This document shows positions 7,467-19,645 of a stretch of 64,000 bases of DNA, in pieces; the stretch's first letter is position 1, and each line of letters starts with the position of its first letter. Source of the DNA: Cellulomonas chengniuliangii (GTDB lineage Bacteria; Actinomycetota; Actinomycetes; Actinomycetales; Cellulomonadaceae); the NCBI RefSeq assembly GCF_024508335.1, contig NZ_CP101988.1, forward strand, positions 1,984,001-2,048,000, given 5' to 3'. The notes beneath the pieces are model-generated. The model did not search any database. It saw nothing but the letters and a program-made list of their open reading frames with translations, and was not told where the DNA came from. The position numbers and the translations under genes were made by a program.

Positions 7467-8690
7467 ATGGCGGACCAGGGAGCACCGGCGGATCGGACGG
7501 CGGGCACGCCTCGGCGGCCATCCTCCGGAGCGCCGTCCACACGACGCATCGCGGGGTCACGCCGCTCGCCCAGCGAGCCCGCGATCGAGCCGACGGCCCC
7601 ACGGTGGCTGATGAACCTGGCGGGCGTGTCGTGGCGGCTCCTGGTGGTCGTCGCGGCGATCGCGCTGGTCTTCTACGCCACCTCGCGGGTGCAGCTGCTG
7701 TTCATCGCCCTCTTTTTGGCCCTGGTGTTCACGGCGGTGCTCCGCCCGGCCGTCGAGCTGTTCGCCCGGGTGATGCCGCGCCCGCTCGCGACCGCGCTCG
7801 CGCTGCTGGGCGGCGTCCTGGTGCTGCTGGGCATGCTCACGTACGTGGGTGTGTCGGTGGCCGGCCAGTGGTCGAAGCTCTCCGACCAGTTCGGCGACGG
7901 CATCGACGACATCATCGACTTCCTCGAGAACGGCGCGCCGTTCACCGTCACCACGGACCAGATCAACCAGTGGATCGAGAACGGCCGGACGTGGATCGAG
8001 GAGCACGGCGGCGAGCTCGCCTCGGAGGCGGCCGCCGGGGCGGGAAGCGTCGTCGAGATCCTGACGGCCCTCGCCCTGGCCACCTTCTGCGCGGTGTTCT
8101 TCCTCACGAGCGGCCGGCAGATGTGGGCCTGGTTCCTCAGCCAGCTGCCCCCGGCCGCCCGAGAGTCCTGGAGGGTCGCCGGTGGCGCCGGGTGGTACAC
8201 GTTCTCCGGATACACCCGCGGCATCCTGATCATCGCCGTCTCCGACGGCTTGCTGGCCTTCATCCTGCTGTCGATCATCGGGGTGCCGTTGGCGGCGCCC
8301 CTGGCCGTGCTGGTGCTGATCGGCGCGTTCATCCCGCTGGTGGGCGCGCCCGCGGCGATGGTCATCGCGATGATCGTGGCGCTGGCGGCGAACGGCCCGA
8401 TCCAGGCCGCCGTGGTCGGCATCGGGATCGCGCTGATCGGCCAGTTCGAGGGTCACGTCCTGCAGCCGCTGGTGATGGGCAAGCAGGTGGCCCTGCACCC
8501 GGTGGTCATCGCCGTGGTGGTGCTGGGCGGGACGTTGACCGCCGGCATCCTGGGCGCGGTCATCGCGGTGCCGCTGGTCGCCGTGGCGTGGACGGTGTTC
8601 TCCCGGCTGCGGACGCCGGAGTCGGAGGTGGACCCCGAGGATGTCGAGGACCCGTCCGAGACGTTCGACGGGGAGGGCGACCGCGCCTGA
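7467..8690 (+). CDS. AI-2E family transporter (PF01594-like membrane protein)
   Basis: This is a 407-residue polytopic membrane protein. After a polar N-terminus of about 55 residues it has two adjacent membrane segments (around 60-105), a third hydrophobic segment followed by an amphipathic region with SDQFGDGIDDIIDFLENG, and a C-terminal bundle of about five segments including GAFIPLVGAP and a final glycine-rich pair. This is the layout of the AI-2E/PerM exporter family, whose members include AI-2 exporters and Na+/H+ antiporter-like proteins; the substrate here is not predictable. ATG at 7467 follows GGGGAGGG closely; a GTG three bases earlier is possible. The C-terminal tail is acidic. 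Confidence 0.88.
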   Translation: MADQGAPADRTAGTPRRPSSGAPSTRRIAGSRRSPSEPAIEPTAPRWLMNLAGVSWRLLVVVAAIALVFYATSRVQLLFIALFLALVFTAVLRPAVELFARVMPRPLATALALLGGVLVLLGMLTYVGVSVAGQWSKLSDQFGDGIDDIIDFLENGAPFTVTTDQINQWIENGRTWIEEHGGELASEAAAGAGSVVEILTALALATFCAVFFLTSGRQMWAWFLSQLPPAARESWRVAGGAGWYTFSGYTRGILIIAVSDGLLAFILLSIIGVPLAAPLAVLVLIGAFIPLVGAPAAMVIAMIVALAANGPIQAAVVGIGIALIGQFEGHVLQPLVMGKQVALHPVVIAVVVLGGTLTAGILGAVIAVPLVAVAWTVFSRLRTPESEVDPEDVEDPSETFDGEGDRA

Positions 8691-8743
8691 GACCGGCCCC
8701 GCTCGCCGCGTGCCGCAGGCCGCTCAGAGGCGGGAGCTCGCGC

Positions 8744-9637
8744 TCACGCCGGGTCGCCGAGGGCCGCGAGCGCCCGCTCGATCTCCCTCAGCGCCCCCGG
8801 TCCCGGGCGTCGCAGCGGCGCGGGCAGTGGTCCGATGGCGACGCCAAGCGCCTCCCCCACCGCGTGCACGACGCGCGCTCCGCCGGTGGCGGCGAGGTCG
8901 GCCAGCGGCTGGAGCCCGGCCATCAGGGCGAGGGCGCGCTCGGCATGCCCGTCGGTGGCAGCGTCCGCCACCTCGGCGTAGCGGGCGGGCAGCACCCCCG
9001 CGAGCCCTGAGTGCCAGGTGCGGGCGCCCCCGAGCAGCCCGTGCACGCCCAGGGCGTCGCCGCTGAAGCCGACCTCGACGTCGGCGGGGAGCTTGTGCAG
9101 CAGCTCCTTGGCCCGGCCGCGGACCACGTCCGGGCTGGTCCCCCGGTCCTTGACGCCCTGCACGCCCGGCAGACGGGACACGCGCCGCAGCTGGTCGACG
9201 CTGAAGTCGTACCGCGTCGCGATGGGGTTGTGGTACGCCCACACTGGGATCCCGACCACGTGGGTCACGCACCGGTACAGCTCGTGCACCTCGTCGTCGG
9301 TGAGCGGCAGGTAGGCCATGGTGGGCACGAGCAGCGCGTCCGCGCCGGCCTTCTCGGCGTCCCGGGCGAGGTCGAGCACCTCCCGGGTGGTCAGGGCTCC
9401 GACGCCGGCCAGCACCGGGACCCGCCCGGCCGCGGCCTCGACGGCCGCCTCGCACACCCGCCGACGCTGGGCCCGGTCCAGGTACGCGAAGCCGCCGGTG
9501 CTGCCGAGCACCGCGACGCCGCTGGCTCCGCCGGCGACGGCCCGGTCGACGAGCTGGGCGAGCACGTCCTCGGCGACCTCCTCCGTGACGGTGCGCGGGG
9601 TGGGCAGGTAGGCGACCAGCGAGCCGAAGAGGGGCAT
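8744..9637 (-). CDS. Dihydrodipicolinate synthase (DapA) family aldolase
   Basis: This is a 297-residue TIM-barrel class I aldolase or lyase. It shows LGSTGGFAYL (GSTGE-like motif near residue 45), the catalytic Tyr in VWAYHNPI, and the Schiff-base Lys in GVQGVKDRG. The third residue variation (GSTGG rather than GSTGE) and the Arg/His-rich C-terminus make it a paralogue rather than the housekeeping DapA, so the reaction (lysine synthesis, N-acetylneuraminate lyase-like, or other keto-acid aldol chemistry) is open. It lies 61 bases downstream of dnaE2 in the same direction but has no LexA box of its own. Confidence 0.85.
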   Translation of the reverse strand: MPLFGSLVAYLPTPRTVTEEVAEDVLAQLVDRAVAGGASGVAVLGSTGGFAYLDRAQRRRVCEAAVEAAAGRVPVLAGVGALTTREVLDLARDAEKAGADALLVPTMAYLPLTDDEVHELYRCVTHVVGIPVWAYHNPIATRYDFSVDQLRRVSRLPGVQGVKDRGTSPDVVRGRAKELLHKLPADVEVGFSGDALGVHGLLGGARTWHSGLAGVLPARYAEVADAATDGHAERALALMAGLQPLADLAATGGARVVHAVGEALGVAIGPLPAPLRRPGPGALREIERALAALGDPA

Positions 9638-9698
9638 CCAGGCAGCGTATCCACGTGGCGTTTCACGGGTATGACGGGTCCGGGAGGCAGCGCCGCGC

Positions 9699-13217
<3,519 letters not shown>

Positions 13218-13270
13218 GACGAGCCCTCCCGTCCCTGGCTGCCCGGGCGCCCCCACAACCGGAGCGCCTA

Positions 13271-13322
13271 TCGAACACACGTTCGATGCCACCAGTACAC
13301 GTCGCCCGGCGCCGGGAGTCAA
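13271..13322 (-). promoter_or_regulatory. SOS promoter of dnaE2 with LexA box
   Basis: On the minus strand, -35 TTGACT (13322-13317) and -10 TGTACT (13299-13294) are 17 bp apart. A perfect-armed LexA box TCGAAC-ACAC-GTTCGA (13271-13286) lies just downstream, over the expected transcription start. This indicates DNA-damage induction of dnaE2 independent of the imu genes. Confidence 0.88.
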
Positions 13323-13378
13323 ACCGCGTGCCCGCCCGCCCTCCAGCCGTCGAGCGGGCACGCGCCCCGTCGGCCGCG

Positions 13379-14722
13379 TCAGCCCAGCCGGACCTCCGCG
13401 TCGACCGCGCCCGCCCGGTCGAGGGTCAGCGCGGCACTGCCGTGGCCTGCGGTGATGCTGTACTCGCCCAGGAACCCCCGCACCGCCACCCGCCCATGCG
13501 CGTCGGTCCGCAACGTGCGCGGCTCATGCCACCACTCTCCCTTCACCAACCCGTGCAGCGCGTCGTAGGCCGGCTTGGGCGTGCCGTCCGCGCGCACCAG
13601 CCCGCCGGGCGCCCCGAGCCACATCCCGGCGTCGCTCAGCCCCCAGTAGGTGGCGGACTCGACCGAGGGGTGCGACAGCAGCGTCCGGTAGTGGGACGCG
13701 ACCTCCTGGGCCTGCCGCTCCTCGCCCTCCGGGGTGGACGGCCAGTGGTCGACCTGGTGGTCGTTGAGGTCGTCGAGGTGGGCGGGCATCAGGTCGCCCG
13801 ACAGGATCGTCGTCTCCGTCAGGTGCAGCGGCAGCCCGTAGCGCCCGAACCGGTCGAGCACCTCCAGGGTGCGCTCCTCGCCCCAGGCGCCCTGGTGCAT
13901 GTGGCTCTGCAGCCCGATGGCGTCGATCTGGATCCCCGCCTCGAGGCACCCCTCGATGAGGCACTCGAAGGCGGTGGACATGTCGAAGTCGTTGAGCAGC
14001 AGGGTCGCCGCCGGGTTCGCCTGGCGGGCGGCGTCGAACGCGAGGCGGACGGTGGGGATGCGCCCGCGCTCGCGGCACAGCGGCGTCATCGCGTTCGGGA
14101 CCTTGTCGAACACCGGCATGATGACGACCTCGTTGATCGCGTCCCAGGTGTCGATCACGCCGGCGAAGTCGGCGACGTCGCGGCGGATCCGCGCGTCCAG
14201 CACGTCGGCGACCTCGTCGGTGGGCAGGTCGAGCAGCCAGTCGGCGCACTCGGAGTGCCAGGCCAGCGGATGGCCCTTGACGACGCAGCCACGATCGGCG
14301 AACCAGCGGGCCGCGCGCAGCATCCGGGCGGTGTCGGGTCGGCCGCGCTCGGGCTCGAAGTGCCCCCAGTAGAACGGCAGCGTGACGGCGTTGAACAGCC
14401 CGAGCCACTGGTCCGCCAGCCGCTCCTCAGCCAGCAGCTCCTCAGCCGGTCGCTGGTCGTCCTGCGCGGCGCCGCCCTCGCGGTTGGCGAGGTCGATCAG
14501 GTCGAACCCGATGCACCCGAACAGGAAGCGGTGCGCGGTCTGGGCCACCACCACGGGCGCGTCCGCCAGCGGGGCGCCCTCGGCGTCGCGCACCGTCACC
14601 GTGGCGTCGGCGATCCGGTGCGCCATCGTCGGGTCCGGCCGTGGGCTCTGCCCGGGGGCGGGCCGCAGGGCAGGGCTGGCCTGCTCGCGGGGGGCGGTTC
14701 CCAGGTCGGTCTGCTGGGGCAC
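13379..14722 (-). CDS. Glycoside hydrolase family 10-like protein (endo-1,4-beta-xylanase type), cytoplasmic
   Basis: This is a 447-residue TIM-barrel hydrolase predicted to act on xylan or xylo-oligosaccharides. Residues about 35-70 form a small beta domain (VTVRDAEGAPL then HRFLFGC) often preceding GH10-like barrels. The GH10 signature appears as VKGHPLAWH (148-156), the acid/base Glu198 in TWDAINE, HMHQG (274-278), the nucleophile Glu303 in LHLTET, and YWGLSDAGMW then PKPAYDAL at the end. There is no signal peptide. The GTG start at 14722 has GAGGAGG eight bases upstream. It sits between imuB and dnaE2 in the same orientation, an unexpected position. Its role in that module, if any, is unknown. 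Confidence 0.85.
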   Translation of the reverse strand: MPQQTDLGTAPREQASPALRPAPGQSPRPDPTMAHRIADATVTVRDAEGAPLADAPVVVAQTAHRFLFGCIGFDLIDLANREGGAAQDDQRPAEELLAEERLADQWLGLFNAVTLPFYWGHFEPERGRPDTARMLRAARWFADRGCVVKGHPLAWHSECADWLLDLPTDEVADVLDARIRRDVADFAGVIDTWDAINEVVIMPVFDKVPNAMTPLCRERGRIPTVRLAFDAARQANPAATLLLNDFDMSTAFECLIEGCLEAGIQIDAIGLQSHMHQGAWGEERTLEVLDRFGRYGLPLHLTETTILSGDLMPAHLDDLNDHQVDHWPSTPEGEERQAQEVASHYRTLLSHPSVESATYWGLSDAGMWLGAPGGLVRADGTPKPAYDALHGLVKGEWWHEPRTLRTDAHGRVAVRGFLGEYSITAGHGSAALTLDRAGAVDAEVRLG

Positions 14723-14807
14723 GGTGATGACCTCCTCGTCACGTCTCGAACGCCCACCCTGTCAGGCGTCGGGCGTCGTCGCGGCGACCGCCACGCCCGG
14801 TCGCGGC

Positions 14808-16412
14808 TCAGTCGTAGGCGCCCTCGCACATCCAGCCCTCCTGCCAGGAGAGCAGCAGCGCGCTGCCGTCGTCGAGGCTGACCTGCAGGTGCGCACGACG
14901 CCGGGCTCCGGGAGCCCACCACCGCTCGACCAGGGGCCACGGGCCAGCCCATCCCACGACGGAGCGCTCGGCCGCGCCCGCCCAGGATCCCCGGACCGTC
15001 GCGGGGGCGCCGCTCATGGCGAACCGCTCGTCGAGGCGCACCGGGGCCCCCGCGGAGGTCCGCACCTCGACCGGCTCGGGCTCGACCAGCACGGTGGCGG
15101 GAGCCGGCTCGGGGAGGCGGCCGGGCCAGGGCCGGTCGGCAGGGCGCGGCGCCGCCGTCTGGTCGCCCCACGGCCGCAGGGCCACCTGGTCGCGCACGTC
15201 ACGTCCGCCCTGCAGCGCGACGGTCAGCACCCCGTCGCCGCCGATGAGCCCTTGCACCCGTTCGAGCGCCCGGTGCGCGCGCAGGTCGCCGCCCGAGGCC
15301 CCGCCCCACAGCCGGCCCTGCTCGGCGCCCGCCGGGGCGACGTCCTGCGCGGTGAGCGCCAGGCGCACCAGGGCCACCGGGTGGGAGTCCTCGGGGTCGT
15401 CGGGCGCCCGGGTCAGGGCGCCGGCGGTGAGCCAGCCCTCGAGCTGCCAGCGGATCCGGTCGGTGATGCGGGCCGCGGTGAGGCCGCCGAGCCCGCCCGT
15501 GTCGGTGCGCCACACCCGGACCAGGTCCTCGCCCTCGTCGGTGCGGGCGGCCACCTGGAGCCGCCCGCAGGTGACCGAGTGCTCCATGAGCAGCGCGTGG
15601 AGCTCCTCGGCGAGCCGCCTGCCCATGAAGGTGGCGGTGTCGACCCGGTGGGCCGGCGGGTCCAGCTCGCAGGCCACCTCGAGGTCGGTCTCCGGGCGGC
15701 GGCGCGCCGGCGGTCGGGCGTCGTGGCCACGGGCGAGCAGCTGCGCCCAGGCCCCCAGGGCGCCGAACCTGGCCTGCACGTCGCCGTCGGGCAGCCGGGC
15801 CAGGTCTCCGAGGACCCGCAGCCCCAGCCTGCCGAGCAGGTCCACCAGAGCGCCGACCTGCCGGTCGAGGCCGTCCTGGACGGCGGCGTGGGCCAGCTCG
15901 CTCATGCCCCGCGGGGCGAGGTAGGCGCGCGACCCGCCGGGGGGCACGGTCGCGTCCTCCCGGGCGGCCAGGATCGCGGCGAGCAGCCCGTCGGCCGTCC
16001 CGACGTGGGCCTCGTGGCCGGTGCGCTGGGCGACGGCCGTCACGATCCGCTCCGCGAGCGCCTCCTCCGAGCCGTGGTAGCGGCTGGCTCCCCCGGCCGG
16101 CAACAGCAGCAGCCCTGCGCGGGCCACCTCGATGCCGGCGACCACCGTCTCGACGGCGGCGGCCACCGGCTCGAAGAGCCGCACGTCGCGCCCCTCGTCC
16201 GCGGCGAGCAGCACGAGCTCGGGGCAGCAGCCCTGCGCCTGCCGGCGGCGCATCCCCCGCCGCACCCCCTGGGCGCGCGCGAGGGCCGAGACGGCCACGA
16301 GCCGCCGCCCGTCGTGGACGGCGGCGGGCAGGTGGGGCTCGACCTGGTCGCCGCGCACCGCGGCCACGACCGGCCAGTCGGGCACCCAGACGACGGTGGT
16401 GCGCGTGCTCAT
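14808..16412 (-). CDS. imuB: ImuB-type Y-family polymerase-like protein (mutasome adaptor)
   Basis: This 534-residue protein resembles Y-family polymerases (opening VVWVPDWPVVAA, SRYHGSEEALAERI in the palm, then helix-hairpin-helix and little-finger regions) but lacks the DinB-type catalytic acidic motif at the N-terminus, as ImuB proteins do. Known ImuB is catalytically inactive and links the beta clamp and DnaE2. Its ATG (16412) follows imuA' by 10 bases, forming an operon transcribed from the LexA-controlled promoter at 17359-17411. The long C-terminal tail is typical and carries the interaction motifs in characterised homologues. Confidence 0.92.
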   Translation of the reverse strand: MSTRTTVVWVPDWPVVAAVRGDQVEPHLPAAVHDGRRLVAVSALARAQGVRRGMRRRQAQGCCPELVLLAADEGRDVRLFEPVAAAVETVVAGIEVARAGLLLLPAGGASRYHGSEEALAERIVTAVAQRTGHEAHVGTADGLLAAILAAREDATVPPGGSRAYLAPRGMSELAHAAVQDGLDRQVGALVDLLGRLGLRVLGDLARLPDGDVQARFGALGAWAQLLARGHDARPPARRRPETDLEVACELDPPAHRVDTATFMGRRLAEELHALLMEHSVTCGRLQVAARTDEGEDLVRVWRTDTGGLGGLTAARITDRIRWQLEGWLTAGALTRAPDDPEDSHPVALVRLALTAQDVAPAGAEQGRLWGGASGGDLRAHRALERVQGLIGGDGVLTVALQGGRDVRDQVALRPWGDQTAAPRPADRPWPGRLPEPAPATVLVEPEPVEVRTSAGAPVRLDERFAMSGAPATVRGSWAGAAERSVVGWAGPWPLVERWWAPGARRRAHLQVSLDDGSALLLSWQEGWMCEGAYD

Positions 16413-16422
16413 CCGCCCGGCC

Positions 16423-17340
16423 TCATCCCACCAGCCGCAACGGCGCGGACGCCGCCTTCTGCGTGGGCGCGGCCTGCCTCTTGCCTGCGCCGGGGGCGGG
16501 AGGCGTCCCGCCCGCCGGCCTGCCGAGCGGGAGCGTGAGGGTGAGGCTCTGCGGCACGCCGGCCCCGCCGCGCCCGCTGCGGGTCACGCGCAGCTCGTGC
16601 GCGCGCAGCCGCCCGGCGCCGTCCTCGGCGCCGCTCCACCGCTGGCTGGCAGCGGTCAGCACGACGTTCGCCCCCGGCCACGCCGTGCTGGAGAGCAGCA
16701 CGGCCCCCCGGTCACGGGCGCGGGCGCCCAGCCGTCGGCGGTCGCCGTCGGCGAGGGCCGCGCCGGGGCCGACCAGGACGACGTCGAGCCCGTCGACCAG
16801 CGCCGCGACCACGCTCGGGGCGTCCGGGCCGGGACGGGGCACCAGGGCGAGCCGCTCGAGGGCGACCCCGGCCTGCGCCGCGGCGAGCAGCCCCATGCTG
16901 GGCTGGCCCACGACGGCGGCCCAGGCGCCCTCGGCGCACGCGTGGGCGAGCAAGGCCAGCAGCAGCGAGGTGGAGCCCGTCACGGCTGTGATGCCGCCCC
17001 GGCGCAACCCGTCGGGGAGCAGTGCGGCCAGCTCGTCGGGGACGGGCAGCGAGGGACGCTCGCTCAGCAGCAGCGAGGCGTTGCGCGCCTCGCCGCCCCG
17101 CGCCTCGGAGGCGTCGGGCGCGGCGGCCGGGACGGGCTGCGCCGGCTCGGTCGCGGCGCCGGGCCCCGACGCGCTGGGCCCGGACGCGCCGAGCCCTGGC
17201 GCGCTGGACCCCGGCGGCCGCGGGACGACCGTCCCGCCGGGGAGCACGAGGGGGCGCGCGCCGGTCCGCTGCTCGGCGTGGGCCAGCGCGGCCCGCGCCC
17301 GGGCCGCGCGCTCCTCACGGCTCAGCACAGCCGCCTCCAT
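16423..17340 (-). CDS. imuA': ImuA'-like RecA-fold accessory protein
   Basis: This 305-residue protein has a RecA-like core with a poorly conserved P-loop (GITAVTGSTSLLLALLAHA) and AVVGQPSMGLLAAAQAGVAL, flanked by an Ala/Pro/Gly-rich insertion at about residues 60-90. It matches the position and general form of actinobacterial ImuA' (Rv3395c-like), the third part of the ImuA'-ImuB-DnaE2 mutasome. It is the first gene of the operon, 18 bases from the LexA box, and imuB follows after 10 bases. Assignment relies on synteny as much as on sequence because the family is weakly conserved. Confidence 0.82.
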   Translation of the reverse strand: MEAAVLSREERAARARAALAHAEQRTGARPLVLPGGTVVPRPPGSSAPGLGASGPSASGPGAATEPAQPVPAAAPDASEARGGEARNASLLLSERPSLPVPDELAALLPDGLRRGGITAVTGSTSLLLALLAHACAEGAWAAVVGQPSMGLLAAAQAGVALERLALVPRPGPDAPSVVAALVDGLDVVLVGPGAALADGDRRRLGARARDRGAVLLSSTAWPGANVVLTAASQRWSGAEDGAGRLRAHELRVTRSGRGGAGVPQSLTLTLPLGRPAGGTPPAPGAGKRQAAPTQKAASAPLRLVG

Positions 17341-17358
17341 GCCTCACCCCACCCTTCA

Positions 17359-17411
17359 TCGAACACATGTTCGATGGTGCCAGTACACGCCGACATCGGC
17401 GCCGGTGTCAA
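17359..17411 (-). promoter_or_regulatory. SOS promoter of imuA'-imuB with LexA box
   Basis: On the minus strand, -35 TTGACA (17411-17406) and -10 TGTACT (17387-17382) are 18 bp apart. The LexA box TCGAAC-ACAT-GTTCGA (17359-17374) lies just downstream, over the expected start. The -10 and box are arranged as in the dnaE2 promoter, so the two units should be induced together. Confidence 0.9.
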
Positions 17412-17442
17412 TCGAGGGCCGTGCCCAGGCGTACCCTCATTC

Positions 17443-17470
17443 CACGGGTTGATGAATCCATCAACCCGTG
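17443..17470. promoter_or_regulatory. 28-bp palindrome upstream of arsR, probable ArsR operator
   Basis: Two perfect 12-bp arms (CACGGGTTGATG and its complement) flank AATC. The palindrome begins just after a TACCCT box (17432-17437) and lies 22 bases before the arsR start codon. ArsR/SmtB regulators bind such AT-centred inverted repeats near their own promoter, so autoregulation is likely. In RNA it would also form a strong hairpin. Confidence 0.65.
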
Positions 17471-17492
17471 CGCAAGCCCTGATCGGAGAGTC

Positions 17493-17852
17493 GTGTCCCT
17501 TCCCCCGCCAGGCGCCGACCGGCCGGTCCACGAGTTCAAGGCCGAGCTGTTCAAGGCCCTCGCCCACCCCGTGCGGATCCGCACCCTCGAGCTCCTCGCC
17601 GAGCGCCCCCGCGCGGTCAGCGAGCTTCTCGCGGAGATCGGCATCGAGGCCTCGCACCTGTCCCAGCACCTCGCCGTCCTGCGCCGCGCCGGCGTCGTCA
17701 CCGCCCGCAGGGATGGCAACGCCGTGCACTACACGCTGGCGCACCCCGCCGTGGCCCAGATGCTCGCCGCCGCCCGCACCGTCCTCCTCGACACCCTGGC
17801 CGGGGCCCGCACCGCGCTCGCCGACCTCGAGCGGGACGAGCAGCGCCCATGA
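17493..17852 (+). CDS. ArsR/SmtB family transcriptional regulator, cysteine-free
   Basis: This 119-residue winged-helix repressor has the ArsR core FKALAHPVRIRTLELLAERP, recognition helix ASHLSQHLAVLRRAGVV and wing RRDGNAVHYTL. It contains no cysteine at all, so the classic arsenic/cadmium alpha-3 site (CxC) and persulfide-sensing cysteines are absent; a His/Asp site or another ligand is possible. The start GTG at 17493 has GGAGAG upstream. It overlaps sulP by four bases (ATGA), so it probably controls that transporter through the palindrome at 17443-17470. Confidence 0.9.
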   Translation: MSLPPPGADRPVHEFKAELFKALAHPVRIRTLELLAERPRAVSELLAEIGIEASHLSQHLAVLRRAGVVTARRDGNAVHYTLAHPAVAQMLAAARTVLLDTLAGARTALADLERDEQRP

Positions 17853-19594
17853 GCGCCGCCGACCTCCTGCGACGCGTCGACTGGCGCGCCACCGGAGCCC
17901 TCCTCGCCCGCCGCGTGCTCCCCCGCCGCTCCGACTACGCCGGGCTGCGCGGCTCCTGGCGGGCTGACGCCATCGCCGGCCTCACCGTCGCCATCGTCGC
18001 GCTGCCCCTCGCCCTCGGCTTCGGCGTCTCCTCCGGCCTCGGCGCCACGGCAGGGCTGGTCACCGCCGTGGTCGCCGGCGCCGTCGCCGCCGTCTTCGGC
18101 GGGTCGCACTTGCAGGTCTCCGGGCCCACCGGCGCGATGACGGTCGTGCTCATCCCGATCGTGGCCCGCTACGGGCCCGAGTCCGTCGCGGTGGTCTCGA
18201 TCATGGCGGGCGGCCTGGTGATCGTCGGCGGCCTGATCGGCCTCGGCAGGCTCGTCGCCTACATCCCCTGGCCCGTGGTCGAGGGGTTCACCCTGGGCAT
18301 CGGCGTCGTCATCGCCCTGCAGCAGGTCCCGCTCGCCCTGGACACCCCGAAGGCCGACGGCGAGAACGCCGCCCTCGTGGCGATCCGCACCCTCGGGCAG
18401 GCCGACTGGCCGGCAGCGCTGCCCGCGCTCGGCATCGTCGCCCTCGTGATCGCGATCATGACGCTGCTGCCCCGCGTCAACCGCACCCTGCCCGCCTCGC
18501 TGGTGGCGGTGGTCGTGGCCACCCTGCTGGTCGAGCTCGCCGGACTGGGCGTGGACCGCATCGGCGCGCTCCCGTCCTCCCTTCCCGCGCCGACCGTGCC
18601 GATGGTGAGCGTCGAGACCACCAGCGCGCTGTTCTCGGCGGCCCTGGCCGTCGCCGCGCTCGCGGCGCTCGAGTCCCTGCTCTCGGCACGGGTCGCCGAT
18701 GGGATGGCCGACGACATCCCCCGCACCCAGCCCAACCGCGAGCTCGTGGGCCAGGGCCTCGCGAACGTCGCCTCCGGCCTGTTCGGCGGCATGCCGGCCA
18801 CCGGCGCCATCGCCCGCACCGCGGTCAACGTGCGCGCCGGCGCCCGCACCCGCACGTCCGCGCTGTTGCACGCCGGGGTGCTCGCCGTCATCGTCTACGC
18901 CGCGGCGCCCTGGGTCGCGCGGATCCCGCTGTCCGCGCTCGCCGGCGTCCTGCTGGTCACCGCCGCCCGCATGGTCGACCTGCCCACGGCCCGCTCGATC
19001 TGCCGGTCGGGCCGATCGGGCGCCCTGGTCTTCCTGCTCACCCTCGGCGCGACGATCGTCTTCGACCTGGTGATGGCCGTCGAGATCGGGATCGCCGTCG
19101 CCGCCGTGCTGGCGCTGCGCGCGGTGGCCCGGACCAGCGGCCTGCACCGCGAGGCGATCCCCACCCCGGACACCGAGTCCGTGGGCGCGGCGGCCGAGCA
19201 CGCGCTGCTGCACGAGCACATCGCGCTCTACCGGATCGACGGCTCCCTGTTCTTCGCCGACGTGCGCCGCTTCCTCGACGAGCTGGCCCTGGTGGCCGAT
19301 GTGCGCGTGGTGGTGCTGCGCCTCTCGGCGATCCGCGTCCTGGACATCAGCGGGGCGAACGCCCTGGCCGAGGTGGTCGCCGACCTGCAACGCCGTGGGA
19401 TCGTCGTGCTGCTCAAGGGGTTGCGGCCCGAGCACCGGCGGGTCGTCGACTCGGTGGGGGTGCTCGCCGAGCTGCAGCACCAGGCCCACCTGTTCACCGA
19501 CCTGGGCGAGGCGATCGAGCACGCCCGCTCGCACGTGCGGCGCGGCGAGGCCGGCCGGCCGCCCGCGAGCGCCGGGCGGGCCGCCCCCGCATGA
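17849..19594 (+). CDS. SulP family inorganic anion transporter with STAS domain
   Basis: This 581-residue polytopic transporter has about 10-12 hydrophobic segments in residues 40-430, with the SulP features DAIAGLTVAIVALPLALGFG, GSHLQVSGPTGAMTV and NVASGLFGGMPATGAIARTAVN. A C-terminal STAS domain (about 450-560, RIDGSLFFADVRRF and LDISGANAL) follows. Family members carry sulfate, bicarbonate or other anions; the substrate here is not certain. Coupled to a cysteine-free ArsR, which suggests regulated anion uptake. Confidence 0.92.
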   Translation: MSAADLLRRVDWRATGALLARRVLPRRSDYAGLRGSWRADAIAGLTVAIVALPLALGFGVSSGLGATAGLVTAVVAGAVAAVFGGSHLQVSGPTGAMTVVLIPIVARYGPESVAVVSIMAGGLVIVGGLIGLGRLVAYIPWPVVEGFTLGIGVVIALQQVPLALDTPKADGENAALVAIRTLGQADWPAALPALGIVALVIAIMTLLPRVNRTLPASLVAVVVATLLVELAGLGVDRIGALPSSLPAPTVPMVSVETTSALFSAALAVAALAALESLLSARVADGMADDIPRTQPNRELVGQGLANVASGLFGGMPATGAIARTAVNVRAGARTRTSALLHAGVLAVIVYAAAPWVARIPLSALAGVLLVTAARMVDLPTARSICRSGRSGALVFLLTLGATIVFDLVMAVEIGIAVAAVLALRAVARTSGLHREAIPTPDTESVGAAAEHALLHEHIALYRIDGSLFFADVRRFLDELALVADVRVVVLRLSAIRVLDISGANALAEVVADLQRRGIVVLLKGLRPEHRRVVDSVGVLAELQHQAHLFTDLGEAIEHARSHVRRGEAGRPPASAGRAAPA

Positions 19595-19645
19595 TGGAGG
19601 GGTCGGCTGGCGAGCCGGGCCGACCTCGACACCGCGGAGGTCTCG

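Noticed and set aside
16423-17340. Whether this gene could be RecA-like recombinase
   Set aside because: The P-loop is not intact and the size and operon position fit ImuA' rather than RecA.
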